Assembly (NCBI GenBank): GCA_033720695.1
Contig: JAWWCA010000210.1
Location: 1 to 6,169, forward strand
DNA length: 6,169 nt
Direction of reading: 5' to 3'
Source of the DNA: DATGQT01 sp033720695
Lineage (GTDB): Bacteria; Bacteroidota; Rhodothermia; Rhodothermales; Rubricoccaceae
A program made the translations under genes and the position numbers. This document shows, one piece after another, positions 1-5,981 of this stretch. Numbering within the stretch: position 1 is the stretch's first letter; each line of letters begins with the position of its first letter. The notes under the pieces were generated by a model. The model had not been told where the DNA came from. It saw only the letters and a list, made by a program, of their open reading frames with translations, and did not search any database.

Positions 1-722
1 CAGCCACGAGGAGGGCCAACTCAACGTGAACCTCTCGGCCGGCGTCGAGAACGCCGGGCTCTACGACCTCCAGGCCGACGTCGACCTCGACTACGCCACG
101 GGCAACGCGCCCGGCTTCACGAACGAGGCGGCCGGGACGCTCCGGAAGAGCACGGGTGGGGTCCAATCGTTCTTCGACGTGCCCTTCACCAACAGCGGTG
201 GTACGGTCGAGGCGAACGCTGGTGAGCTCCGCTTCACGCGTTCGGGCACGCTCGGCGGCGGGAGCTACGACGCCGACGCGGGGGCCGTGCTCCTCTTCGA
301 CGGCGGGACGTTCACGGCCTCGGGCACGCTCTCGGGCGCGCCCGACGGCTTCGTCGGCCACGACGTCACCCTGACCGTCGCCGACGGGACCGCGGCCACG
401 CTCGACTTCGGGGGCACCGGCTACCAGTGGACCGGCGGGGTCGTCTCGGCCCCGGGCACGGGGCTCCTCACGAACGCCGGGCTCTTCCGGCTCACGGGCG
501 CGGGCACGAAGTCGCTCAACGGCGACAACACAGGCAGCGACCCCGTCTTCCGGAACACCGGCACGGTCAGCCACGAGGAGGGCCAGCTCAACATGAACCT
601 CTCGGCCGGCATCGAGAACGCCGGGCTCTACGACCTCCAGGCCGACGTCGACCTCGACTACGCCACGGGCAGCGCGCCCGCGTTTACGAACGAAGCGGGA
701 GGCACGATCGAGAAGAGCACCG
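1..722 (+). repeat. 189-codon internal tandem repeat (copy 1 from nt 1, copy 2 from nt 568)
   Basis: Nt 1-113 and 568-680 are near-identical at an offset of exactly 567 bp (189 codons). By eye there are four differences, at 19, 26, 44 and 105, and a 60-nt run (45-104) is identical. Past about nt 113 the DNA diverges quickly, but the proteins still align (FTNEA-GT, KSTG, then NAG-L-FTRS). The two units are therefore old homologous repeats carrying a young, nearly identical core. Further copies may lie upstream of the window. Confidence 0.85.
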
Positions 723-2101
723 GGACTGGCACCTCGATCGTTGACGTCGCCACGACGAACGAGGCGGGGGGCGTCATCCAAGGGAACGCGGGCACGCTCG
801 CGTTCACGCGGTCGCTGGACAACCGGCCCGACGGCGTGATCGAGGGGGCCGCCACGGTCGCGCCTCCGACCAGCGCCAGCAACATCACGCTCAACGGCGA
901 CGTGGCGCCTGGCAACTCAGTGGACATCCTGAACTGGTCCGGCACCTACGCCCCGAGGGTTGGGGGGCGCCTCGTCACCGAGCTCGGTGGCCTCACCCCC
1001 GGCACCGAGCACGACCAGCTCGTCGTCTCCGGAACGGCGACCCTCGGGGGCATCCTCAAGATCCAGTTCGACGGCAGCTACACCCCCACCGTTGGTGACT
1101 CCTATACCATCCTCACCGCCGGCAGCGTCGTCGACGCGTTCGACTCGGTCGAGGAGCCGGCCGGGTGGTCCTTCGACATCATCTACGGTGCGACCCAGGT
1201 GGTGATCACGGCGCAACCGGTGGAGGACGTCACGGCGACCCTGACCCCGCAGACGGGTCCGGCCGATGGGCCCGTCATCGTTCCGGCCTCGGGCGGTCCC
1301 GTCCAGTACCGCGCTCGCCTCGAGAACACGACGGCAGAGCCTCAGACGGTGGACATCTGGATCGACGGGCTGACGCCGAACGGGAGCGTGTATCAGGGAG
1401 CCCCGCTGGTCGGGCCCGTCACGCGGACGCTGAATGCGGGCCAGGTGCTCGGCCCGGTGTCGCTGTCGCAGCCGGTGACGGCGAGCATCGCCGCGGGCGT
1501 TTACGCCCTCCGCATCCGCGTGGGCACCTACCCCGACACCGTGATCGACGAGGACGCCTTCGTGGTCGTGAAGGAGGAGGCAGCCGAGCGCGTGGCGGGC
1601 GATGCGCCCCTCGCGGACCGGAGCGCCTCGCCGCGCGAGGCGTCGTCGGCCTGGGTGGTCTACGAAGTGACCGACGGCGCGCCGGTCCTGGCTGCCGCGA
1701 CGATGACGGAGGCGGAGGCCGCAGCGTTGGAGGCGGCCATGCGCGGGGCTGCCGACGAGGCCGACGCCCACGAGACGGAGGCGACGCGCCAGGCGACAGG
1801 CGCAGCCAGCGAGGCCGCGGCGGGCGAGTCGCTGCCGGCGGCTTACGCCCTCCACGCCTCCGCCCCGAACCCGTTCTCCGACCGGGCGACGCTCCGCTAC
1901 GACCTCCCCGAGGCCGCGCACGTCCGCATCGCCGTCTACGATGTCCTCGGCCGTGAGGTGGCCCGGCTCGTGGATGCGGAGCGGGAGGCGGGCCGGCACC
2001 GGGCCACGCTCGACGGGCGAGACCTCGCGGCGGGGCTGTACGTGGTGCGCCTGACGGTGGGGGGGCAGGCCTTCGCACAGCGGGTCACGCTGGCCCGCTG
2101 A
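2..2101 (+). CDS. Large secreted beta-strand-repeat protein with T9SS C-terminal sorting domain (5' partial)
   Basis: The reading frame is open to the left edge. The GTG at 26 is internal, because the residues before it (SHEEGQLN) recur in the second internal repeat, so the true start lies upstream. Counting the codon at nt 2 as residue 1, 699 residues are visible. Residues 1 to about 298 are Gly/Thr/Asn-rich beta-strand repeats (FTNEAGGT, NAGLF, NTGTV types) with a 189-residue period. Residues 299-405 (VAPGNS, then DQLVVSGTATLGG, then PTVGDSYTIL) match the segment that often closes repeat-rich adhesin or autotransporter-like passengers. Residues 407-525 are an Ig-like domain ending in an LRIRVGTYPDTVIDED segment. 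Residues 526-610 are an Ala/Glu-rich linker. Residues 611-699 are a type A T9SS sorting domain (APNPFSDRATLRYDLP, then AVYDVLGREVARL, then LAAGLYVVRL). No cysteine occurs. A surface or secreted, possibly adhesive, role is inferred; no catalytic motif is visible. Confidence 0.9.
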   Translation, partial: SHEEGQLNVNLSAGVENAGLYDLQADVDLDYATGNAPGFTNEAAGTLRKSTGGVQSFFDVPFTNSGGTVEANAGELRFTRSGTLGGGSYDADAGAVLLFDGGTFTASGTLSGAPDGFVGHDVTLTVADGTAATLDFGGTGYQWTGGVVSAPGTGLLTNAGLFRLTGAGTKSLNGDNTGSDPVFRNTGTVSHEEGQLNMNLSAGIENAGLYDLQADVDLDYATGSAPAFTNEAGGTIEKSTGTGTSIVDVATTNEAGGVIQGNAGTLAFTRSLDNRPDGVIEGAATVAPPTSASNITLNGDVAPGNSVDILNWSGTYAPRVGGRLVTELGGLTPGTEHDQLVVSGTATLGGILKIQFDGSYTPTVGDSYTILTAGSVVDAFDSVEEPAGWSFDIIYGATQVVITAQPVEDVTATLTPQTGPADGPVIVPASGGPVQYRARLENTTAEPQTVDIWIDGLTPNGSVYQGAPLVGPVTRTLNAGQVLGPVSLSQPVTASIAAGVYALRIRVGTYPDTVIDEDAFVVVKEEAAERVAGDAPLADRSASPREASSAWVVYEVTDGAPVLAAATMTEAEAAALEAAMRGAADEADAHETEATRQATGAASEAAAGESLPAAYALHASAPNPFSDRATLRYDLPEAAHVRIAVYDVLGREVARLVDAEREAGRHRATLDGRDLAAGLYVVRLTVGGQAFAQRVTLAR
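1832..2098 (+). other. T9SS type A sorting domain of the first cargo protein
   Basis: This 89-residue C-terminal segment begins at LPAAYALHASAPNPF. It has the expected order for the Por secretion-system sorting family: an APNPF turn, a strand with alternating hydrophobics, AVYDVLGREV, an AGRH turn, LAAGLYVVRL, and a basic tail ending RVTLAR. It would direct the Sec-exported protein through the outer-membrane T9SS channel and normally be removed there. It aligns with the ends of the cargo proteins at 2338-3597 and 5982-6169. Confidence 0.88.
1931..1963 (+). repeat. Dispersed 33-bp sorting-domain core (AVYDVLGREVA), copy 1 of 3
   Basis: This 33-bp block encodes AVYDVLGREVA. It recurs at 3427-3459 (plus) and inverted at 6120-6152. 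Copies 1 and 2 each differ from the third at three positions, all synonymous. The three copies make short direct and inverted repeats spread over 4.2 kb. The similarity reflects homologous sorting domains. Confidence 0.75.
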
Positions 2102-2113
2102 GGTGGGAGAGGC

Positions 2114-2145
2114 GCGGGGCGGGCTGTGGTGGGGCCGCCCCCCGC
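2114..2145 (+). terminator. GC-rich hairpin downstream of first cargo gene, possible terminator
   Basis: GCGGGG at 2114-2119 pairs with CCCCGC at 2140-2145. The stem continues with three more pairs (2120-2122 with 2135-2137) past a two-base bulge. It starts 12 nt after the stop codon. No T-tract follows, so it may be a non-canonical terminator or a 3'-end stabilising structure. In DNA this GC-rich, hairpins also arise by chance. Confidence 0.35.
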
Positions 2146-2240
2146 TGCCTGCCAGGGCTGTCCGCGCCGACGGGAACGACGACCCGCTGCAGGCCGCGAT
2201 CTCACACAGGTGCCTGCACGAGAGGGCGGGTGGGGCTGAT

Positions 2241-2266
2241 CCACGTGGTCATGGCTCATCGATGAG
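2241..2266. promoter_or_regulatory. Pair of perfect palindromes upstream of second cargo gene, possible operator
   Basis: CCACGTGG (2241-2248) and CTCATCGATGAG (2255-2266) are both perfect palindromes. Their centres are 16 bp apart, about one and a half helical turns. They lie 72-97 bp upstream of the ATG at 2338, in the least GC-rich stretch of the intergenic region. Dimeric regulators often bind such sites, but nothing here identifies one. Confidence 0.3.
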
Positions 2267-2276
2267 GATCTATCCT
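2246..2276 (+). promoter_or_regulatory. Weak promoter candidate for second cargo gene
   Basis: TGGTCA (2246-2251) and TATCCT (2271-2276) each match four of six bases of the general -35 and -10 hexamers, with a 19-bp spacer. The second box also begins with the TA of the Bacteroidota -7 element but does not match the rest of TAnnTTTG well. It would place transcription start roughly 50-60 nt before the ATG. The palindrome at 2255-2266 falls inside the spacer. Confidence 0.2.
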
Positions 2277-2337
2277 GTTGTCGGCGCGTGGTTTACGCAT
2301 CCGACAGGGCGCTTCTACGACCCCACCCTCCACTCCC

Positions 2338-2409
2338 ATGCGTCTCCTCCACCTCCGCACGCTCTGCGCCGTCACGGCGCTCCTGGTCACGGCCGCTCCG
2401 CTCTCGGCG
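2338..2409 (+). other. Sec signal peptide of second cargo protein
   Basis: Residues 1-24 have positive charges at Arg2 and Arg7 and a hydrophobic core (LCAVTALLVTAA). They end in an AXA-type site, Leu-Ser-Ala followed by Gln25. The cysteine at position 10 sits inside the core without a lipobox at a cleavage position, so signal peptidase I processing is more likely than lipoprotein processing. Confidence 0.82.
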
Positions 2410-3597
2410 CAGGTCACCAACGGCCAATCCGATGACTTCAACGACGGCACCGCAATGGACTGGCGCAACGGCCGGGCGCCTTCGGCCATCACGAACGTCG
2501 ATGGCGGAGGGCCGGGGGGGCCCTTCGACCGCTACCTCCGGATCATCTCCGACGGCAGCGGCCCCGGTGGAAAGCTCGTCGTCTTCAACCAGAACCAGTG
2601 GGCCGGAGACTACATCGCCGCCGGGGTCACCACCCTCCGGATGGACCTCGACAACCAGGGGGCGACCGAGTTGACCATACGGCTGTGGTTGGAGGGGCCA
2701 GGCGGCCGGTTCGTATCCACCACGCCGGTGATCCTGCCGCCGGGCAGCGGGTGGCAGGCGGCCGTGTTCTCGGTCGCGCCCGGGGACCTCACCCCCGACA
2801 GCGGGGCCACCGACGTCAACGCCACGCTCGCGGCGGTCTCGAAGCTGCGCATCTACCATGGCCCCCAGCCGATGACGCCGGGACCGAACATCGTCGCCAC
2901 GCTCGGCATCGACAACATCACCGCGGGTCCGTTCGTCCCGAACTTCGACCTCGAGGCGGCTCCGACGAGTTCGCTCACGGTCTCCCCCGGTGGCTCGGTG
3001 TCCTTCGACTACGCCATCACCAACAACACCGCGGCCCCGGTCACGGGCGACCTCTTCTTCACCGTGTCGCCCGGTAGCGTCTCCGGGCTGATCCGCTCGG
3101 GCACCCTCCCGGCCGGCGCGACGCTCACCGGATCGTTGGTGCAGCCCATCCCCGGGTTTGTGCCGCCGGGGGCCTACCTCTACACGCTCCGGATCGGCCA
3201 GTTCTCAGGGGCCACGCTCGACTCCGAGACCTTCCTGGTCCGGGTCGTGCCGGCGCCGCGGCAGGCTGGCCCCTTCGGGGACTGGGCCGCCGTGGAGGCG
3301 ACGCCGTGGAGCGCGGCGGCGACGGGATCGGTCGCGGGCGTCACGCTCGGCACCGCACGGCCGAACCCCGCCTCCGGCAGGACCGCGCTCGCGTTCGAGC
3401 TCCCCGAGACCCGGGTGGTGCACCTCGCCGTCTACGACGTGCTCGGACGCGAGGTGGCCGTGCTCGCCGAGGGACCCATGGCAGCCGGACGCCACGAGGC
3501 GGCGTTCGATGTGGCCGACCTCCCAGCCGGGGTCTACCTCGTGCGGTTGACGGCCGGGTCCGAGGTCGTCAGCCAGCGGGTCACGCGCGCCCGCTGA
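2338..3597 (+). CDS. Secreted T9SS cargo protein: signal peptide, unknown beta domain, Ig-like domain, sorting domain
   Basis: The ATG at 2338 is chosen over the in-frame GTG at 2278 because it begins a clean signal peptide: MRLLHLR, a hydrophobic stretch, then PLSA with cleavage expected after Ala24, leaving an N-terminal Gln as in many T9SS cargoes. No Shine-Dalgarno sequence precedes it. The protein has 419 residues. Residues 25 to about 197 form a Gly/Pro/Asp-rich region (DDFNDGTAMDW, YLRIIS, LVVFNQNQWAGDY, LRMDLDNQG, LGIDNITAG) that looks like a jelly-roll or carbohydrate-binding-like module; this is a resemblance only. Residues 202-307 are Ig-like (ITNNTAAPVTGD, then GAYLYTLRIGQF). After a short linker, residues 334-419 are the T9SS sorting domain (ARPNPASGRTALAFELP, AVYDVLGREVAVL, LPAGVYLVRL, tail RVTRAR). 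The mature part has no cysteine and no catalytic motif. Secreted or surface-bound; function unknown. Confidence 0.88.
   Translation: MRLLHLRTLCAVTALLVTAAPLSAQVTNGQSDDFNDGTAMDWRNGRAPSAITNVDGGGPGGPFDRYLRIISDGSGPGGKLVVFNQNQWAGDYIAAGVTTLRMDLDNQGATELTIRLWLEGPGGRFVSTTPVILPPGSGWQAAVFSVAPGDLTPDSGATDVNATLAAVSKLRIYHGPQPMTPGPNIVATLGIDNITAGPFVPNFDLEAAPTSSLTVSPGGSVSFDYAITNNTAAPVTGDLFFTVSPGSVSGLIRSGTLPAGATLTGSLVQPIPGFVPPGAYLYTLRIGQFSGATLDSETFLVRVVPAPRQAGPFGDWAAVEATPWSAAATGSVAGVTLGTARPNPASGRTALAFELPETRVVHLAVYDVLGREVAVLAEGPMAAGRHEAAFDVADLPAGVYLVRLTAGSEVVSQRVTRAR
3427..3459 (+). repeat. Dispersed 33-bp sorting-domain core, copy 2 of 3
   Basis: This encodes the same AVYDVLGREVA peptide inside the second cargo protein's sorting domain. 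It is in direct orientation to the copy at 1931-1963 and inverted relative to the one at 6120-6152. Confidence 0.75.
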
Positions 3598-3605
3598 GGC
3601 CGAGG

Positions 3606-3637
3606 CGGCGCGGGGCCTCCGGTGGGTCCCCGCGCCG
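3606..3637. terminator. Bidirectional hairpin between convergent genes
   Basis: CGGCGCGGGG (3606-3615) and CCCCGCGCCG (3628-3637) form a perfect 10-bp stem with a 12-nt loop. It begins 8 nt after the stop of the plus-strand cargo gene and 3 nt after the stop of the minus-strand amidohydrolase, so it nearly fills the 43-bp junction. It could terminate both converging transcripts. Neither side has a T-tract. Confidence 0.6.
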
Positions 3638-3640
3638 TCG

Positions 3641-4840
3641 TCAGGCCGCGTCGGCGCCGTGGCGCCAGGCGAGGTAGGCGAGGAAGCCGGCGCCCGTGCG
3701 CAGCGCCTCCTCGTCGACGGTGAAGCGGGGGGTGTGGAGGCCGTGCGTGATGCCCTCGGCCTCGTTGCCGACGCCAAGGACGTAGAAGGCGCCCGGCACC
3801 TGCTGCGTGTACCACGCGAAGTCCTCGCTCGCGTACCACATCGGGAGGTCGAGCACGCGCGTCTCCCCGGCGTAGTCCACGGCCGCCGCGCGCACCCAGG
3901 CCGCGGTCGCCTCGTCGTTCGCCAGGGCGGGGTAGCCGACGACGACCTCGACCTCGCACGTCGCGCCGAATGCTGCGGCGGTGTGCTCGGCCGTGCGCCG
4001 GATGAGGTCGTGGGCGCGGAAGCGCCAGGCGTCGTCCATCGCGCGGAACGTGCCGAGGACCCGGACCTCATCGGGGACCACGTTCGTTGCCCCCTCGGCT
4101 TCGACGCGGCCGAACGAGAGGATGCTGGGCTGGTCGGGCGGGCGGTTGCGCGAGATGACGGCCTGGAGGGCCACGAGCATGTGGGCCTGCACGAGGACGG
4201 GGTCCACGAGCGCCTGCGGCGCGGCGGCATGCCCGCCCTCGCCCAGGATCGTCAGGTACAGCTCGTCGGCGCTCGCCATGAAGGGGCCGGGGCGGACCCC
4301 CAGCACGCCCGCCGGGAGCTGGGGGAAGACGTGCTGCCCGAGGATGCGCGCCGGGGCGTCGACGCCGTCCATCGCGTCGAGCACGCCCTCCTCGATCATC
4401 GCCTGGGCGCCGCCGGGGGGCTTCTCCTCGCTCGGCTGGAAGACGAGGCGGACGGTCCCCGCGAGGTCGTCCGTCAGCGCCGTCAGGATCGTCGCGGCGC
4501 CGAGGAGGGAGGCCGTGTGGGCGTCGTGCCCGCACGCGTGCATCACGCCCTCGCGCTCGCTCTTGAAGTCGAAGGCGTTGGCCTCCCGGATGGGGAGGGC
4601 GTCGATGTCGGCCCGGAGGGCGACGACGGGACCGGGCCGCGCGCCCTCGATGTGCGCGACGACGCCGGTCGTGGCGACGCCGGTCCGGGGCTCGAGTCCC
4701 AGCCCGCGGAGCGTCTCGGCGATGAGGGCGGCCGTCTCGTGCTCCTCGAACGCCAGCTCGGGCCGGCGGTGGATCGCGCGGCGGAGGCGGACGACCTCGG
4801 GATGGGCCTCGTCGGCGAGGGCGCGGATGCGGTCGAGCAT
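3641..4840 (-). CDS. M20-family metallo-amidohydrolase (hippurate hydrolase / N-acyl-amino-acid amidohydrolase type)
   Basis: This 399-residue cytoplasmic protein has the normal length for peptidase family M20D and no signal peptide. Motifs appear in order: RADIDALPI at 76-84; MHACGHDAHT at 100-109; QPSEEKPPGGA at 135-145; GQHVFPQLPAG at 168-178; GGHAAAP at 202-208, in the lid or dimerisation domain; NVVPD at 253-257; ASEDFA at 337-342; and GLHTPRFTVDEE at 367-378. By family analogy Cys103, His105, Glu139, His170 and His369 bind the two metals and Glu138 is the general base, so the site looks intact. The enzyme should cleave the amide bond of N-acyl or N-aroyl amino acids or similar small substrates; the exact substrate cannot be read from sequence. 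Gln209 stands where many relatives have His or Asn. The ATG start begins the usual alpha-helix before the RRAIHRRPELAFEE motif. It lies 52 bp downstream of the DUF58 gene, likely in the same transcript. Confidence 0.95.
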   Translation of the reverse strand: MLDRIRALADEAHPEVVRLRRAIHRRPELAFEEHETAALIAETLRGLGLEPRTGVATTGVVAHIEGARPGPVVALRADIDALPIREANAFDFKSEREGVMHACGHDAHTASLLGAATILTALTDDLAGTVRLVFQPSEEKPPGGAQAMIEEGVLDAMDGVDAPARILGQHVFPQLPAGVLGVRPGPFMASADELYLTILGEGGHAAAPQALVDPVLVQAHMLVALQAVISRNRPPDQPSILSFGRVEAEGATNVVPDEVRVLGTFRAMDDAWRFRAHDLIRRTAEHTAAAFGATCEVEVVVGYPALANDEATAAWVRAAAVDYAGETRVLDLPMWYASEDFAWYTQQVPGAFYVLGVGNEAEGITHGLHTPRFTVDEEALRTGAGFLAYLAWRHGADAA

Positions 4841-4849
4841 GGGGCAGGG

Positions 4850-4894
4850 GAGAGCGGGCGGGAACGAGGAGGATACGTCTCGGCCCCCGCTCTC
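4850..4894 (-). promoter_or_regulatory. Intercistronic hairpin between DUF58 and amidohydrolase genes
   Basis: GAGAGCGGG (4850-4858) pairs perfectly with CCCGCTCTC (4886-4894) over 9 bp. An inner CGAG/CTCG stem (4865-4868 with 4879-4882) lies inside. In the minus-strand transcript the first arm includes two bases of the DUF58 stop codon, and the second arm ends 9 nt before the amidohydrolase AUG. It could limit read-through, protect mRNA, or cover the region just before the start. No Shine-Dalgarno is present. Confidence 0.4.
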
Positions 4895-5888
4895 AGTAGA
4901 GGCGCCGGCGCTTGTTGAGGTAGGCCAGGAGGGCCTCGGCGTAGGGCCGGGCCGTGTCGAGCTCGACGAAGTCGACGTGCATCTCGCGGCAGCGGCGGCG
5001 GAAGCGCTCTGTGAACGCCTCGACGGCCTCCCGGTAGCTCTCGCGGAGCTGCGCGGGCTGGAGCGTCACCTCCTCGCCCGTCTCGAGGTCGCGGAAGGCC
5101 ACGGGCACGTCGGGGAAGGCGAAGTGCCGCTCCGTGGCGGCGTCGAGGACGTGGAACACCAGGACCTCGTGGCCGCGGTAGCGGAGATGGCGGAGCGCCT
5201 TGAGCAGGGCGTCGTGCTCGGCCACGTTCTCGAAGAGGTCGGTCACGACGACGACGAGGGCGCGGCGGTGGATCCGCTCGGCCACCTCGTCGAGGGCGGC
5301 GGCGGCGGCCGTGCGCCGGGCCGCCTTCTTCTCCGGCTCCTCGTGAGCCAGCCGGTCGAGCGTGGCGAGGAGGCCGCGGAGGTGGCCGCCCGTGCTCTTC
5401 GGGGGGAGGAGGGTGTGGACCCGCTCGTCGAAGGCGATGAGCCCGGTCGCGTCGCGCTGGCGCACCATGAGGTAGTGGAGCGCGGCCGCGAGGGTGGTGC
5501 CGTACGCCAGCTTCGTCACCGGCGCCTCCCCCTGGTACCGCATCGAGCGGCTGGTGTCGAGGACGACGTAGTGCCGGAGGTTCGTCTCCTCCTCGTACTG
5601 CTTCACGTAGTACCGGTCGCTCTTGGCGTAGACCTTCCAGTCCACGTGCCGAGGCTCATCGCCGGGGTTGTAGGGCCGGTGCTCGGCGAACTCGACCGAG
5701 AACCCGTGGTAGGGGCTCTTGTGCATCCCCGTGATGAACCCCTCGACGATGAGCCGCGCCCGCAGCTCCATCGAGTCGAGGCGGGAGAGGACGTCGGGCG
5801 TGAGGAGGCGGGCGGCGGACACGAGGGAGGGGAGGCCGGCAGAGGGGTGGGGAAGGTAAACCGGCGGGGGCTCGGCGTTCGTATCCAC
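4893..5888 (-). CDS. DUF58 family protein with vWA-like domain
   Basis: This 331-residue protein has no signal peptide or membrane segment, so it is a soluble cytoplasmic DUF58 member. Residues 41-67 (ELRARLIVEGF, then HKSPYHGFSVEF) and the family signature YNPGDEPRHVDWKVYAK at 73-89 are clear. A vWA-like domain follows: DTSRSM at 111-116 is a DxSxS metal-site motif (Asp111, Ser113, Ser115), and VVVVTDLFE at 212-220 supplies a later Asp (217). The missing MIDAS threonine is not certain; Thr166 is possible. The C-terminus (FVELDTARPYAEALLAYLNKRRRLY) is typical. The start is GTG at 5888; the first Met inside, at residue 40, would cut into conserved family sequence. DUF58 proteins usually act beside a MoxR-type AAA+ ATPase as chaperone-like or stress functions, but no such gene adjoins it here. 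The amidohydrolase follows in probable operon. Confidence 0.9.
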   Translation of the reverse strand: MDTNAEPPPVYLPHPSAGLPSLVSAARLLTPDVLSRLDSMELRARLIVEGFITGMHKSPYHGFSVEFAEHRPYNPGDEPRHVDWKVYAKSDRYYVKQYEEETNLRHYVVLDTSRSMRYQGEAPVTKLAYGTTLAAALHYLMVRQRDATGLIAFDERVHTLLPPKSTGGHLRGLLATLDRLAHEEPEKKAARRTAAAAALDEVAERIHRRALVVVVTDLFENVAEHDALLKALRHLRYRGHEVLVFHVLDAATERHFAFPDVPVAFRDLETGEEVTLQPAQLRESYREAVEAFTERFRRRCREMHVDFVELDTARPYAEALLAYLNKRRRLY

Positions 5889-5905
5889 AGGCAGACGGAA
5901 CGTGG

Positions 5906-5941
5906 CGGCGCCCGAGAGGGACCGTTCCCCCTCGGGCGCCG
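5906..5941 (-). terminator. Strong hairpin between the third cargo gene and DUF58 gene
   Basis: CGGCGCCCGAG (5906-5916) and CTCGGGCGCCG (5931-5941) form a perfect 11-bp stem. After one mismatch, three more G-C pairs (5918-5920 with 5927-5929) close a 6-nt loop. It sits 40 nt downstream of the minus-strand cargo gene's stop and 17 nt before the DUF58 GTG. It may end the cargo transcript, which would require DUF58 to have its own promoter within the short gap, or it may be a leader structure. No U-tract follows. Confidence 0.5.
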
Positions 5942-5954
5942 ACGTGTCTCAGCC

Positions 5955-5966
5955 GATCCGCGGATC
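5955..5966. repeat. Perfect 12-bp palindrome GATCCGCGGATC
   Basis: GATCCGCGGATC is perfectly self-complementary. It lies in the 93-bp gap between the third cargo gene and the DUF58 gene, upstream of DUF58. It could be a regulator site for DUF58 or chance in GC-rich DNA. Confidence 0.3.
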
Positions 5967-5981
5967 AGCGGGCGAGCGCGC

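Larger units (their letters stand above)
2102..2337. other. Intergenic region between the first two cargo genes
   Basis: This 236-bp region has no convincing gene. It holds a GC-rich hairpin just after the first stop codon, a 7-bp inverted repeat (2188-2194 with 2212-2218), two perfect palindromes (2241-2248 and 2255-2266) and a weak promoter candidate around 2246-2276. Open frames crossing it lack coding character and only continue into shadows of the neighbouring genes. Confidence 0.6.

Noticed and set aside
26..28. GTG at 26 as the start of the first gene
   Set aside because: The frame is open to the left edge, and the preceding residues are matched by the second internal repeat, so the codon is an internal Val, replaced by ATG in copy 2.
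917..1999. A 360-codon minus-strand open frame under the first cargo gene
   Set aside because: Its composition is Arg/Gly/His-heavy with no recognisable domain, and the plus-strand frame is unmistakably coding.
2278..2337. Upstream GTG start (2278) for the second cargo gene
   Set aside because: It would put 20 polar, Pro/Thr-rich residues before a well-formed signal peptide; the ATG at 2338 explains the sequence better.
2103..2435. A 110-codon frame across the intergenic region
   Set aside because: It has mixed low-complexity composition, overlaps the second cargo gene's start out of frame, and has no recognisable motif.
3205..4230. A 341-codon minus-strand open frame spanning the end of the second cargo gene and part of the amidohydrolase
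   Set aside because: It crosses the convergent junction in the wrong frame for both genes and is low-complexity Arg/Ser/Pro; it is a shadow.
3659..4918. A 419-codon plus-strand open frame antisense to the whole amidohydrolase gene
   Set aside because: It is the complement of a clear M20 gene, is rich in Arg, Gly, Asp and His typical of GC-rich antisense shadows, and has no family motifs.
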